Part shown: one piece after another, positions 1 to 64,000 of the stretch
Layout: every line of letters starts with the position of its first letter
How positions within the stretch are numbered: the stretch's first letter is position 1
NCBI GenBank assembly: GCA_054601695.1
Contig: BAAHQB010000300.1
Location: 149,575-213,574, forward strand
Direction: 5' to 3'
DNA: 64,000 nt
Origin: Amorphochlora amoebiformis
Taxonomy: Eukaryota > Cercozoa > Chlorarachniophyceae
Made by a program: the position numbers and the translations under genes
Notes under the pieces: model-generated
What the model was told of the DNA's origin: nothing
Database searches by the model: none
What the model saw: the letters and a program-made list of their open reading frames with translations, nothing else

Positions 1-311
1 CTCTCTCTCTCGCTCTCTCACTCTCTCTATCTGCTCTCTCTCTTCTCTCTCTCTTTCCATCTGCTCTCTCTATCTCTTTCTCTCTCTAGGTGAAAAGAGG
101 GAGAAGGAAAAGAGAGGAGAAAGAAAGAGAGAGGAGAGAAACAGAGATAAAGGTGCAAGAGAGAAGGGAGACAAGAGAATATAGAGGGGAGAGAAAAGAG
201 GAAAAAGATGAAAAAAAGAGAAGAGAGAAAGAAAGAGTAGAGAAGAGAGAAAAAAAAGAGAAGAGAGAGAAAAAGTAGAGAGAAGAGAAGAAAAAAATCG
301 CGGGTAGTTAC
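1..311. other. CT and GA arrays at left edge (intron of EF-hand gene)
   Basis: CTCTCT array to about 85, then GAGAGAGA/AAAGAGAAG array to about 297. Together they form an imperfect inverted pair. The gene continues leftwards from exon 312-374, so this is intron. Confidence 0.7.
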
Positions 312-14164
<13,853 letters not shown>

Positions 14165-14258
14165 CCCATTCCGTCTTCTTTGAGAGAGTGACACAACGAT
14201 CTGTCACGTAAATTGATTGCTGACACGCGTGCAGTCCAAAATCTATCTGATGTCCACC
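14165..14258. promoter_or_regulatory. Very short bidirectional promoter between EF-hand and synapsin-like genes
   Basis: The two start codons point away from each other with 94 bp between them. The gap contains a perfect inverted repeat, GTGACA-N8-TGTCAC (14188-14207), a candidate dimeric factor site. There is no AT repeat and no clear TATA box. The synapsin ATG has a good context (CCACCATG). On the other side, an ATG-GGA-TGA mini-ORF overlaps the EF-hand start. Confidence 0.6.
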
Positions 14259-26682
<12,424 letters not shown>

Positions 26683-27367
26683 AAGCTTTTTACTAGGAAT
26701 TGATGAATGCAATCGCAATCATGACTTACATACGTATCTAGGTATGCAGTATAAACTAGTAAATACTGGAGATCTCTAGATCTCAAGTTAATCCAGATTA
26801 GATTGTACGGACCATCTGTCCACAAAAACTTGGAATTATCCCCGGGGATTACGGGCACTGTCCGTTGATTTCGTTGAATTCTTCTTAAAACGTCGGCCAT
26901 GAAACATATATATATATTATTGTATTACTAGATTCTAGAGATTACGACGATATTTAGATATTTAAAGGATATTTGGAGTGTTATAGACTAGATCTAGTAG
27001 ATAGAATGAAATTCAGACCCAACTGCCGAAAATTCTTATACCTATATATATACTAGAACACTAAACAGTTGTACTAGTTGTAATCTCTAGAATCAAGAGA
27101 ATCTAGAGAATTTCGTCAATTCCATTTTGAAAATTTTCAGTCAATATCGTAGGAAAGACATCTTATACTAGTATATTATCTAGATTATAATCCACTGACA
27201 CGTGTCATAGCTTTGAATGAATTAAAATAACACATGTAGATATCATTTAACTTACATAAAATATTATGTATATATATGTATATATATATATATATATATA
27301 ATTTATTTGAGACGTAATGTTCAACATCTTTGATGATTCATAGTAAGGTGCTTTTCGCCTACGCTAT
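26683..27367. other. Intergenic region between convergent synapsin-like and polyubiquitin genes
   Basis: Mostly unique sequence with little AT microsatellite except near 27270-27300. It holds the 3' untranslated regions of two genes facing each other. No open frame with family similarity was recognised. Confidence 0.6.
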
Positions 27368-33596
<6,229 letters not shown>

Positions 33597-34228
33597 AGGC
33601 TAGATTGTGGACAAACTACCTAAACTGACCTAAACTACCTTATATCAACGTACCATAGCTAGCTGGCAACACTAGCAGCACTCGCACATGACGGTATTGC
33701 TTGTAAATCCTAAGCCTATTGCTTTGGGAGAAGCAATACCTGATTCGAAGCTATGTGTATGATGATTTGGTTGAACATCAATAATGATTTAATATAAGTC
33801 ATTTGATCTAGTTGATCATGATACTAGACTTCCGAGACAACTATTTAACCTAACTAGAACTACAGCACTACTAGGCTACCCTAGCTGGGCCGCGCGCGAG
33901 CTCTAGAGTCTAGACAGTCGATCTCTAGAGTATTTTTTTCACTATATTATGATGCACGAATGCTAGGAATGAGCATGTCACTCTTCGTGACACATGTGAC
34001 CGATGACGCCTTGAGTCCTTGACTAGCTGATCCAGAGATATTTTTCGATCTGAAGTTCAAGAGTCTATAGCTATAGCTAGAGAGTCTCTCTAGTTAGTCT
34101 AGTAGTACGTAACCAGCAAATCTAGTAAAATCTGGGACTATACCACTGTATATGCGCGTACTACATCTACTAGATCCATTACTACGTACGTACATCTCTG
34201 ATCTTGTACTAGTTTAATATATATATCA
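33597..34228. other. MsrA 3' UTR and unique intergenic sequence
   Basis: Unlike the introns, this stretch has almost no AT microsatellite. It holds the SECIS and then unique DNA rich in CTAG (CTAGAGTCTAGACAG and similar). No coding frame recognised. The transposon begins at its right edge. Confidence 0.6.
33688..33744 (+). promoter_or_regulatory. SECIS element (selenocysteine insertion) in MsrA 3' UTR
   Basis: 92 bp after the MsrA stop. The 5' core is ATGAC (33688-33692) and the 3' core TGAT (33741-33744). They allow the SECIS quartet: U33689-U33744, G33690-A33743, A33691-G33742, C33692-U33741, with the diagnostic tandem G-A pairs. Helix II is a perfect 10 bp (GGTATTGCTT 33693-33702 with AAGCAATACC 33731-33740). 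The apical loop starts GTAAA, giving the conserved unpaired AA at 33705-33707, and TCC/GGGA segments could form the small extra stem of a type 2 SECIS. It would recruit SBP2 and the Sec elongation factor in eukaryotes. Confidence 0.9.
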
Positions 34229-34231
34229 TGA

Positions 34232-34266
34232 CAGCCCGCGGCACATATGGGTCACGAGTGAAATTT
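34232..34266 (+). repeat. Left terminal inverted repeat
   Basis: Blocks CAGCCCGCG, GCACATAT and GGGTCACGAGTGAAATTT pair with the right end. Compare 39498-39544. Confidence 0.7.
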
Positions 34267-34788
34267 CATGACTCCAAGCACCGTAGCTATAGGTGAATAA
34301 TGACGTGACAGGTGCTACAAAGTTAACATATTGATAAGATACATCTAGACATTCACTAAAGACTCTCTCAAAGTTTGATGAACTATTTTCAAAAATTGAC
34401 TAATTCAGCCCCTGATGATAGTCAAAATTTTTACGAATTTACAATTTCCTCTCGGGGTTTTACATCCGAAGTTCTGTCACGTAAAACTCGAGCTACCACG
34501 GCTGTGCGGCCTTTTTAACGCGCGCGCGCATGGGTCACGAGCGACAATTTCATGACTCTAAGCACTCTAGCTAGGTGAATAATGACGTGCAAATGCTACG
34601 TACTAAGTTAATATTTTGATAAGATACATTCACTAAAGACTATCTCAAAGTTTGATGCACTATTTTCAAAAATTGACCCATTCAGCCCTTGATAATTGTG
34701 AAAATTTTTACGATTTTGCAATTTTCTTTTGAGGCTTCATGTCGAAAGTTCTGTCACGCGTTCCTCGAGCTACCACGGCTGTGCGGCC
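34249..34788 (+). repeat. Subterminal direct repeat, two copies of about 260 bp
   Basis: 34249-34512 and 34532-34788 share GGGTCACGAG, TTCATGACTC, GGTGAATAATGACGTG, CACTAAAGACT and end in CTCGAGCTACCACGGCTGTG. They may be transposase-binding regions; the outer copy begins within the TIR. Confidence 0.85.
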
Positions 34789-34947
34789 TTTGGACGAGAT
34801 CTGGGGGTTCTTCTGTAGTATACACCCTTTGTAATTGAACAATTTTTTTAGTACTCCAAAAGTAAGTTCTGTACTCGCATTACAAAAATTTTAAAATATC
34901 ATAATTACATCAAAAAAAGACCATAATATACGTACCTTGTACCAGCC

Positions 34948-35776
34948 TTACACGAGCTTTTGGTTATAGCTGAGGACTAGCGTCCCATCAGGAGTCTTAG
35001 CACTAGCAACGAAGATGCATTTCATGTTCTCAGAGGACTTGGAGTAGCGAATATTGAAGGGATATTCCGGGCTGGTTCGGACGGTTGTGATGACGCTGCC
35101 CCAAGTGGCTTGTAGGTACTCTCCACGCACCACCCTCTCTATGTTTGCTCTTGAGTGTATCTGGTATACGTCATAATCATCAAGGCGTATCTGACGACCA
35201 GCCAGTTCACCCAGAATAGTGCGTATAACGGAGTTATACAGCGGAAGAGGTACAAACAGGTTCGGGGTTTGGTCCGCCTTTGTGGGGTCATTGAAGTTCT
35301 TCAAGGCTCCATGAACGCTCCTACCGAGCCGATCAAAGATGGACAACACGCTGTTAGCAATCATTTTGTTTGCTTCCTTGATTTCAGAGGTGTGGCGTGC
35401 CATGAAGTCCTTTTTCGCTAAAATGCATACATTATAAGTTAGTTCTCGAATATTTAAAGACATCTAACAACAATATTTTCTCACGATTATGTACATGTTG
35501 ATACCTTTCTATTTGATTCTTTGCATCCGCTGGTGATTGATCTGGGCGCACAGAAATAGGGGGACTCGAAATTTGATTTTCCTTGTTTTCTCTCCCTAAG
35601 CCGGGGAAGTAGGGATTTTCGTTCTGTTCGTCGCCAGACTCTTCGATGAAATCATATGGAAGCTCGTCAACTATATAATTTCTCAAGCAAGCTGCTTTCC
35701 GCTTCGGTCTTCGCGATTTTGTCGCATTCCGTGAGGCGGGGGTGGAAGCCATGAAAATATTTCTCAGGAGAGACAA
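34948..35776 (-). CDS. Transposon accessory protein, unknown function
   Basis: Two exons fit best: 35485-35776 and 34948-35417, joined across a 67-bp intron (GTGAGA...TGCATTTTAG) in phase, about 253 residues if ATG 35776 is used (a second ATG is at 35752). The N-terminal part is basic (TKSRRPKRKAACLRN, nuclear-localisation-like) then acidic (DFIEESGDEQNEN). The C-terminal part is globular (GELAGRQIRLDDYDVYQIHS...VVRGEYLQATWGSVI). I recognise no family. Sharing a divergent promoter with the transposase suggests a DNA-binding or target-choice partner. The alternative is that the second exon starts its own product at ATG 35463. Confidence 0.6.
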
Positions 35777-35848
35777 GAAAAATAATTCTAAGGTGGAAAT
35801 ACCGTAATACGGCTGCCGACTTGTTTGAATTTTTACTTAATAATTCGC

Positions 35849-37247
35849 ATGCCAGGCCGACGGAAAGCATCGTTAGCCACAAGGGCCAAGCGGCGCAGAA
35901 AGGCCCGGAAAACTGCCTACACCGATTGTCTCCAGCCTCCCTCTCTTGCCAAATGGAAGCGGTATAATCGGAGGATGAGATACCATGAACGGGAAGATGT
36001 GATATTGTCCAAGACCAGAAAAATGGTAGATTTTTTCCAATGTGTCAAATTTGGCGTTAACAGGATTTTGCAGGTAAGGGATGGTGTTCCTGATCCGGCA
36101 CTGGTCTTACAGTATGAGAAACTTGCACGCGAAGCAAGGATGCCGTGTGGAACATTTATTGAGGGTGGTAATCGCGTGCGAAAGCCCCCAACTCGGTTAC
36201 AAGAGAAGGAAAACAATCTTCGGCTTGCAAACATGAGTCGCAGGTTCTCCAACAGTAAGAAAATGGCTCATGAAGTGTCCAAGCTGCGGTCATCACGTGA
36301 GGACTGGAAAAAGGAGGCATTAGCGCTCCGGGCGAAGATAGAGGACGTCGATCGGAAAGCCAGCACGCCAAATAGCACACCATCCAGCTCACGGTCTACG
36401 AAGATTAGGTATCCGTCTGACTCGGCCGAAGCCCGGAGGAAGCGAAAGAGACTATCTAGGGCAAATGGGGCTAACAAATTGAAGCTCTCAGCCGAGGCAG
36501 AGGCAGAGATAAACTTGTGCACGAAATTCTTGTGCAAGATATCATACGAAGACTTGAGGGTTCTTCGACGGGGAGTAAACAGATCTTTGGGGAAAAAAAA
36601 GGCTCGACGGATGGGCTTGGCAACCGAGGCCAACCTGAAGGGCGCTGTACGTATCGCAAAGGCTGAGGTGGTGCAACGAGGCTTGAAAATATTAGGCTCG
36701 CTGGAGGGCGTCGACGATACATCAGAGGGCCTCATTCGCGATCCCAGGCATGTCCTAGAGCAGATTCTGGATCTACACGTGTCGAATCTGAGTTGTAAGT
36801 ATCTCAATAAAGATTGCCTACTGTTCGACTACAACGGAGACCTGAAGGAGATCAAGATAGGTGTTAGGGTAGGAACTGACGGCTTCCCTTTAGTCTCCAC
36901 ACAGCCAAGCTTCACTCAAGCCAGCGTCAGCTTCTCCTGCTTCCAACACAACTCCATATTCTTCACACGGGTTCTCATGTACTCTGCGCATCCAGAGAAT
37001 CATCCAGCGACGATTAAGGGACTACACTACATCTTCGATTCATTCAACGAGATGCTTACCGACTCGGCTGCTAACAGGCTTACATGGAATGGTGTTAAGG
37101 TTACACTGGTGGGGGTAATGCCAACTGTTGACTGGGCGATGGCTTGTAAACTTATCAACTGCCATGGCGCATCATCATTGATGGTGGGCTACATGCTCAA
37201 GATATCTCGGGACGATTGGGAAGAGAAACTCGCAGGTACTCTTATAT

Positions 37248-37329
<82 letters not shown>

Positions 37330-37373
37330 TATGTATATATATATACCACTGTATATATGCAAATATATATGTA

Positions 37374-37427
<54 letters not shown>

Positions 37428-38037
37428 TATACATAGGCGCCTCGGATGAAGACATCCAAAGACTCACGATTACACCAGAGATGCGTAAACAAATGGGGGA
37501 GGACATAAAGCAATATATGGACGACTGGGATACAAAGTGGCGAGCAGCAAACCCCCAAGCGCCTGCGAAGATCTTCGAGCAGCAACAAAGAGAAGAATTG
37601 AAAGCAAAATGCTTCATGACACGCAACCCACAGAAAGGCCTCCCATTTTCGTTGTGGCAGGACTTTATCCACTGTGTCCTACATGGCAAAATAAGAATCG
37701 CCTCAAGACAGGCCAAGTGCTTCGCGTTCCTAGATCCTGACATCTCTGCTTCTTTCGCCGCCTATGCAGAGCTCAAGACTCTCTCCCGCGATTTGCTCAA
37801 GATCACCGACAAGAAAGGTTCGTCAGTCAACTTAAATGGCCGTCAAGCATCGCTATTCTTTCGCAAGATTCCAGAGATTATCAGTGCAAGAATGGAAGGC
37901 AAACGCAACGTCAAAGAACTGCTCTTCGTTGTCCATTTGATGATCTGCTGCAGCATCCGAGATATCATTGGCAGAGTGATGATAACGAGTGACTGGAAGT
38001 CCACAGGTATAAATATGTATATTATATGTTACATATG

Positions 38038-38080
<43 letters not shown>

Positions 38081-38114
38081 ATTTATATACATGATACAAA
38101 AAAATATACACACT

Positions 38115-38182
<68 letters not shown>

Positions 38183-38198
38183 GTTTTGTATTTTTTTA

Positions 38199-38272
<74 letters not shown>

Positions 38273-38417
38273 GCAGATGTTACAGCGATTGCCAGGATGG
38301 GAAGACGGTGCATGAATCTTGTTTTGGCAATTTTCGGCAAGAATCGAGTGCAGCCCTATGTGTATGCTATGCTAATTGAGCTACCTGTCCAGCTAAAGCT
38401 GTACCAATCACGGTGGG

Positions 38418-38456
<39 letters not shown>

Positions 38457-38499
38457 TATACATATGTATGTATGTGTACCGTGATATATACATATACAC

Positions 38500-38543
<44 letters not shown>

Positions 38544-38544
38544 T

Positions 38545-38607
<63 letters not shown>

Positions 38608-39204
38608 ATATATGTGTGTGTGTATATATATATAAACATATATGCATACACGTACATATATACATATACATATTGCAGGTGCCAAGACTTAGGAATTCCA
38701 GCAGATACCACCGCCCTAAACGCTCAAAATTCGGAACATGTGAACAAGATTATGAAGGACATCGAGCACTCAATGTCATCTCACAACAAAGTCGTCGCCC
38801 ATGACAGCCCAGACGTGGGGGACCACACAGAGAGCCGAATGTTCCTGGTCTTTTTGCACGAGCATATCACCAAAAGGAAGGCTTTCACACACGACTTGCT
38901 CACATATAAACTTCTCATGACGTGCAACACAGACGCCAATCACATTCTCCCCGATCAGAAGGTCTGCAACGTCTGTGGACACGCACGTGAATCTGCGACA
39001 CACAAGTCAATATGTGAGCACGTATGGATGCCCGAGTTGGAGGCCATCATGGAGTCTGGGAAGCTGACTGACGATTTAAAAGAATACCTCTCCTCAGATG
39101 AAGCATTAACGATGCTCTCTTACCAGAATCTCGGCGGAAATGTGGCGCAACGTCCACGTCAGAGGTTGCGCGCGCATGAGAAAGGTGACTTCAACTACAG
39201 CTGA
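35849..39204 (+). CDS. Transposase, probably RNase H-like (DDE/D) with C-terminal zinc motif
   Basis: Four exons: 35849-37235, 37437-38006, 38277-38412, 38679-39204 (TGA), about 872 residues; introns are (AT)n with GT-AG ends and the joins are in phase. The N-terminus is highly basic ([19 protein letters not shown]). Candidate catalytic Asp residues are D344 (VGTDGFPL) and D428 ([12 protein letters not shown]); their surroundings resemble the first and second Asp regions of several eukaryotic transposases. The third acidic residue is not certain. Near the C-terminus CNVCG...H...C..H could bind zinc. Reading straight through the introns gives a false Ile-Tyr-rich frame. Function as transposase is inferred from the TIRs and these motifs, not from a recognised family. 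Confidence 0.7.
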
Positions 39205-39497
39205 AATGCGGCAACAAAGAGCAAAAACTACTAAAAGTCGTGCTTCTAAGAGGCGTAGGAAGCACTAGGAACATCGCTGATACCTAGAGATCACCTGCGA
39301 ACTAGTACATAGTGCTCCAGGATTGCAAATTTTGAAAAAAAAATTTCAATGATTATGACTTGAAAATTTGATGATTTCAACCGTTTTCTAAAAAACGGCT
39401 GGGCTGATTTTTTTTTTTTTTCTATTTTTATCTATTCTGATGCGTATATTGAAGACATTTAAGTGGTCAGATGACCCTCCCCTAAAAAAAAATTCAC

Positions 39498-39544
39498 TCG
39501 TGACCGATATCGCGATATATGTGCGCGCGATCGCGCGCGGGCTG
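39498..39544 (-). repeat. Right terminal inverted repeat
   Basis: On the minus strand it reads CAGCCCGCG, a CGCGATCGCGCG palindromic insert, GCACATAT, a second insert CGCGAT, then GGTCACGAGTGAATTT. The inserts are themselves self-complementary. Confidence 0.7.
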
Positions 39545-39547
39545 TGA

Positions 39548-39763
39548 GTACTTAAATTTCTAGAATTTGTCATGAAATAGTAAAATTACTATTCAGAGAA
39601 CGATACAGTACGTATTATTCGAAGCAACTATCTATTCAAACGACGATGATTATAATCTAGCTACTAATATAGCTAATAATATCTATATTTAAATGTTTGG
39701 CGTATTATTGCAGTTGTTAGCCCTCACAAGGCATTGTCTAACATATATATATATATATATATC

Positions 39764-39799
<36 letters not shown>

Positions 39800-40541
39800 T
39801 AAGAGTCTCCTGTTTCAGCGGTTTCAGCTGAAACTCGTTCATTCCTGCTCTATGGATCTTTTCTGATGTGTACCGAGTTTGACTTGCGGACCTACTGTTT
39901 TTCTGTGGCATGGTTGTCCTCTATGCCGTTCAAGTCGGAAGTTCAAAACTAATGAGACTGACAGAAGTCGGGCGACGGCAGAAAAGCACAAAACGTCAAG
40001 AACCAGAACATCTTTAATACATTTAACAAATTAGGTTTGTTTTTACAGTCTATAATGGAATAACAGAAAGAGTCTCCTTAAAATCATAAAAAGGTGCCCA
40101 TGGCCCTTCATGCTGCCTCATTGAGCGCCGGGATTCTCCGATATCCCGGCAATATTAAGCCTTTTCCTGGAATGCTAGAGGAATTTTCCAGACCTTTAAG
40201 AATCTTCAATACCCCTGTGTGACACCTCCGAGTGACTCTATATGCTCCTGACAATGCCGGGGAAAGGGGCATAACGTCACGAAGGCCTCCGAGAAATCAC
40301 TTTTGAGCGAGTTCTGCAAACTTCCGAGGAAAAGAAATACGTCATATTTCAACACGACAACAATGCAATCAAAGAAAAACACAAGTTTGTCTTCGGAAAA
40401 GGGGTATGAATACGCTTTTCCTCGTTTACCTCCGATGTCTGCACCGAAGTTGTATACTGCGTGACCCGTCCGTGAGATTGCAGAATTCATACATGTTTGC
40501 CGTGCATGAAACTTACATATGTGTACAAAATATATATTTTT

Positions 40542-40596
<55 letters not shown>

Positions 40597-40656
40597 TATA
40601 GATAGATATATATATGTACGAATCAGTCCCGCTCGTCTTCGGGGGAGTGAAATCGA
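39548..40656. other. Intergenic region between transposon and sirtuin gene
   Basis: Mostly unique DNA with two short AT tracts (39742-39795 and 40550-40590). It includes the likely promoter and 5' UTR of the sirtuin-family gene. A 113-codon minus frame at 40206-40547 shows no family feature, so I do not call it. Confidence 0.5.
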
Positions 40657-50353
<9,697 letters not shown>

Positions 50354-50640
50354 TTGGCGGTGCGCTGCTCACATCGCGCGTGCGTAGAGAGTTATTTATC
50401 ATAAGTGATTATAAAATCATTGAAAGATAGGTATCATAAGTTATTATCTAGTTATAAAATTGACTTCGGGGCGCTCTTCCGAAACTGCCGCTTGTAAGCA
50501 CAACAGCCGTCACACTAGTGCTGCCGGTGCTCAGAAGAGCGTCAGCGGGAGTAATACTATTAATAGCTTGTGGTTTAAGTGATTGGCGGTGCGCGCTGCT
50601 CACATCGGGAAGGCCAAGTTGTGCGTAGAGAGTTATTTAT

Positions 50641-51760
50641 CATAGGTTATTATAAATTATAGAAAGATAGGTATCATAATTTACTATAAAAATGAAGTTT
50701 GTAGAGACTTTAAGTTATTATAAAAAATTGTCTAGATTGTAGTGACATATCGCTAGAATCGTTCTGCACCCGAAGCTAGTTATAATACAATTTTACCCGA
50801 GGCTAATTACACTAGTTATATATATATATATACCAGTTATACAAGTTACAAATTGTGGTGTTGGTCTGGTTGCCAGTGGTAGGTGCTGGTAGCAAGTTGG
50901 GTGTCTTGATAGAGCACGCACTAAAATAGACCCTGAAGAGACCATCTCTAGTATCTATATTTTATAATGTTCTCGGTTCATAAATAGATAATATCAACGT
51001 ATATATATATGTATATATATATATATATAGTGTGTATATATATGTATACATATATATATGCATACATACATACACATACATATATTAGATATTATAGCCA
51101 TAACTCCTAGATTAGACTAGTGACAATTGGGCAATGGGGTCCGCTGAAAATTACCTAAATTACTATGATTAATCTTACTTCTAGAACTTCGGTTACAATC
51201 TGCAGCGGTTGATCCGAATTAATTAACATGCAGTATCTAAGAGCAGAGACAAATCTAGAAAATACTTCACATCTGAGCGAATCGATTATTTGAACATTAT
51301 TGACGCCTTTTAATAGATTCACTAGTCAGTTATATCACAACTTTGATGCCTTTTCATAGTTTAGTATTTGACAATTTTGCCCGCAATATTAATGGTCTAA
51401 ATACGTTCTTGTAGTAGTATCTAGCTGTGTAACTAAATGCTAATTCTAGAATTGGTTGTAGTAAGTTACTGAATGCTAATTCTAGAATTGGTTGTATTTA
51501 CTTCACTTGGATACTATCTTAACAATGGTACTAAGTTACTATATTAACAGATCTTCGAGCCATCTGTCCTATGTATATATATTTACATGTATATATACAC
51601 ACACATATATATATATATATATACATTTAGAGAGAGAGAGAGCCTTATATACATGTGAGGATCTATAAGTTTGTATATACACACGGATACGTGTGCATAT
51701 GTTTTATTTGTAATTGTATGTTATATACATAACATTGATTGATATCTAGGGCTTATCATG

Positions 51761-51797
<37 letters not shown>

Positions 51798-51973
51798 GAG
51801 AGAGAGAGAGAGAGAGAGAGCCTTATATATATGTGAGTATCTATAAGTTTGTATATACACACGGATACGTGTGCATACGTTTTATTTGTAATTATATATT
51901 ATATACATAACATTGATTGATATCTAGGGCATATCATGGGCACACACATACACACATATAATTATATATATAT

Positions 51974-52004
<31 letters not shown>

Positions 52005-52038
52005 GTATATATGTATATGTGTATACAATACATGATAT

Positions 52039-52073
<35 letters not shown>

Positions 52074-52076
52074 TTA

Positions 52077-52107
<31 letters not shown>

Positions 52108-52150
52108 ATATTTATATATATATATATATGTATATATATATAACCTTAGA
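50641..52150. other. Intergenic region between convergent sirtuin and methyltransferase genes
   Basis: Unique DNA to about 51540, then AT tracts. A segment with AGAGAGAGAGCCTTATATA...CACACGGATACGTG...ATAACATTGATTGATATC is duplicated (about 51630-51770 and 51797-51940). No coding exon recognised. Confidence 0.5.
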
Positions 52151-62253
<10,103 letters not shown>

Positions 62254-62306
62254 CTGTTATATATATATATATGTGTGTGTGTGTGTATGTGTATACATAT
62301 ATATAT

Positions 62307-62337
<31 letters not shown>

Positions 62338-62419
62338 TCTGTATATGTATGTATGTGAATATATATATACATATGTATATATATATATATATACATATAC
62401 ATACATACATATGTATATA

Positions 62420-62601
62420 TTTTCCGCAGGTCGAAATCGACCCCCAGAAGCCTGTTAGCGTTATAATATTTGGTATATATATTTATATATATATATAAAT
62501 ATATGTATGTATATATATGTATATATATATATATATATATGTATATATTTTCCGCAGGTCGAAATCGACCCCCAGAAGCCTGTTAGCGTTATTATATTTA
62601 G

Positions 62602-62692
<91 letters not shown>

Positions 62693-62740
62693 CGCAGGTC
62701 GAAATCGACCCCCAGAAGCCTGTTAGCGTTATAATATTTA

Positions 62741-62745
<5 letters not shown>
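62420..62745 (-). repeat. Three copies of a methyltransferase exon start
   Basis: The acceptor and start of exon 62210-62253 (GGTCGATTTCGACCTGCGG) recur almost unchanged at about 62422-62465, 62551-62600 and 62692-62740; a shorter remnant is near 63050-63070. The repeated core is itself palindromic (GGTCGATTTCGACC). Confidence 0.9.
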
Positions 62746-62803
<58 letters not shown>

Positions 62804-62815
62804 ATATAATATTTA

Positions 62816-63040
<225 letters not shown>

Positions 63041-63067
63041 TATATATATATGTTCCGCAGGTTTCGC

Positions 63068-63119
<52 letters not shown>

Positions 63120-63307
63120 AATATTTATAAAATATCTATTACATATTAATTACATATATATATATATATATATATACTTGTAGATATAAATAGGTGCATA
63201 TACGATATATATCTAAGGAAACGTATGTACATATGTAATATAGATAGACATACATATATATATATATATATACATATAAATGTATATATGTTTATATATA
63301 TATCACG

Positions 63308-63374
<67 letters not shown>

Positions 63375-63376
<2 letters not shown>

Positions 63377-63425
63377 GTTTAGAGTTTACTTTTTGGATTG
63401 TGTCAGCCAGGGCGATTACCTTCAT
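63375..63425 (-). CDS. Possible upstream exon of the methyltransferase
   Basis: Minus frame ATG AAG GTA ATC ... AAA CAT|GTATAT ([17 protein letters not shown]) has a plausible donor and joins exon 62210-62253 in phase. The ATG at 63425 or an exon start further upstream is possible. Similarity at this end of the family is low, so support is only phase and base composition. Confidence 0.35.
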
Positions 63426-63440
63426 TGTATGGTATATGTA

Positions 63441-63495
<55 letters not shown>

Positions 63496-63556
63496 AATAA
63501 TATATATATATATATATATACATATACATACATATATACACACATACATATATGTA

Positions 63557-63587
<31 letters not shown>

Positions 63588-63813
63588 CATATATATATTA
63601 CATATACACACACATATATATATATATATATATAAAAGTATATGAATTAAATCTATGTATATATACATATGTGTATATATAAATAAACATATTATATAAT
63701 ATATATATATATATATATAATTGCAATATTTATATGTAAATACATATATAAATCTGTATGCATGTATGCATGTGTTTAATGTTTCGAATAAATAAATAAA
63801 TGTGTTATATATG

Positions 63814-63846
<33 letters not shown>

Positions 63847-63859
63847 GTATGTATATACG

Positions 63860-63902
<43 letters not shown>

Positions 63903-63903
63903 C

Positions 63904-63992
<89 letters not shown>

Positions 63993-64000
63993 GTTACAAA
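63426..64000. other. AT-repeat DNA at right edge
   Basis: (AT)n tracts with TATG and ACAC interrupt segments only. No exon recognised; it may be intron or upstream region of the methyltransferase gene. Confidence 0.5.

Larger units (their letters stand above)
34232..39544. mobile_element. DNA transposon with TIRs, accessory gene and DDE-like transposase
   Basis: The left end (CAGCCCGCG...GCACATAT...GGGTCACGAGTGAAATTT) and the reverse complement of the right end (CAGCCCGCG...GCACATAT...GGTCACGAGTGAATTT) match in three blocks with short insertions at the right end, forming imperfect terminal inverted repeats. The trinucleotide TGA flanks both sides (34229-34231 and 39545-39547), a possible 3-bp target duplication, weak on its own. 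Inside are two divergent genes, 34948-35776 (-) and 35849-39204 (+), with start codons about 72 bp apart. Both frames appear intact, so the element may be recent. TIRs starting CAG do not fit a superfamily I can name with confidence; a 3-bp duplication would suit CACTA-like or PIF/Harbinger-like elements, but the ends do not start CACTA. Confidence 0.75.

Noticed and set aside
35825-38635. Single 936-codon transposase frame
   Set aside because: It runs through three AT introns by chance; GT-AG splicing gives a better protein and restores the C-terminal exon to 39204.
34948-39204. Relation to RAG1/Transib-type transposase
   Set aside because: Some spacing of acidic and zinc residues is reminiscent, but the TIR lacks the CACWATG-type start and no diagnostic motif was seen.
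40206-40547. 113-codon minus-strand frame
   Set aside because: No recognisable motif, overlaps the probable sirtuin promoter, and lacks support from splice sites.

Overview
This window is eukaryotic nuclear DNA, probably from a rhizarian protist (Cercozoa or Foraminifera). The best taxonomic clue is the polyubiquitin gene at 27368-28537. Its five ubiquitin units are separated by one extra residue (Ser or Ala) after each Gly-Gly, a structure known from Cercozoa and Foraminifera. A methyltransferase like those of plant and algal plastids hints at an alga, but this is only a hint. TTAGGG-type repeats also occur. Most of the sequence is (AT)n microsatellite, and most of it lies inside introns: small unique islands flanked by ...AG and GT... 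join in phase into recognisable proteins. Long Ile-Tyr 'proteins' are only AT repeats read as code.

Layout. 312-14164 (-): the 5' end and much of an EF-hand plus coiled-coil protein that runs off the left edge. 14259-26682 (+): a 15-exon synapsin-like gene, head to head with it, start codons only 94 bp apart. 27368-28537 (-): intronless polyubiquitin. 28799-33596 (+): methionine sulfoxide reductase A in 8 exons, head to head with polyubiquitin. Its catalytic cysteine codon is TGA, and a well-formed SECIS hairpin follows at 33688-33744, so it should be a selenoprotein. 34232-39544: a 5.3-kb DNA transposon with imperfect terminal inverted repeats, a divergent accessory gene (-) and a transposase (+). 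40657-50353 (+): a 17-exon Sir2-family (sirtuin) gene lacking the usual zinc ribbon and carrying a Cys-rich and KOW-like C-terminal extension. 52151-62253 (-), perhaps to 63425: a SAM-dependent methyltransferase of the plant plastid type, convergent with the sirtuin gene.

The most unusual structural theme is that introns contain tandem, decayed copies of the neighbouring exon edge together with its splice site, each followed by a new AT tract. This is seen in all five intron-bearing host genes, one to six copies at a time. Telomere-like arrays, GA/CT arrays and minisatellites also sit in introns.

The genes do not form one pathway. Their arrangement as tight divergent pairs (14 kb, 28 kb, and inside the transposon at 35.8 kb) suggests short bidirectional promoters. 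All exon models were read by eye from splice sites, reading frame and remembered family motifs; no alignment or transcript data were available.
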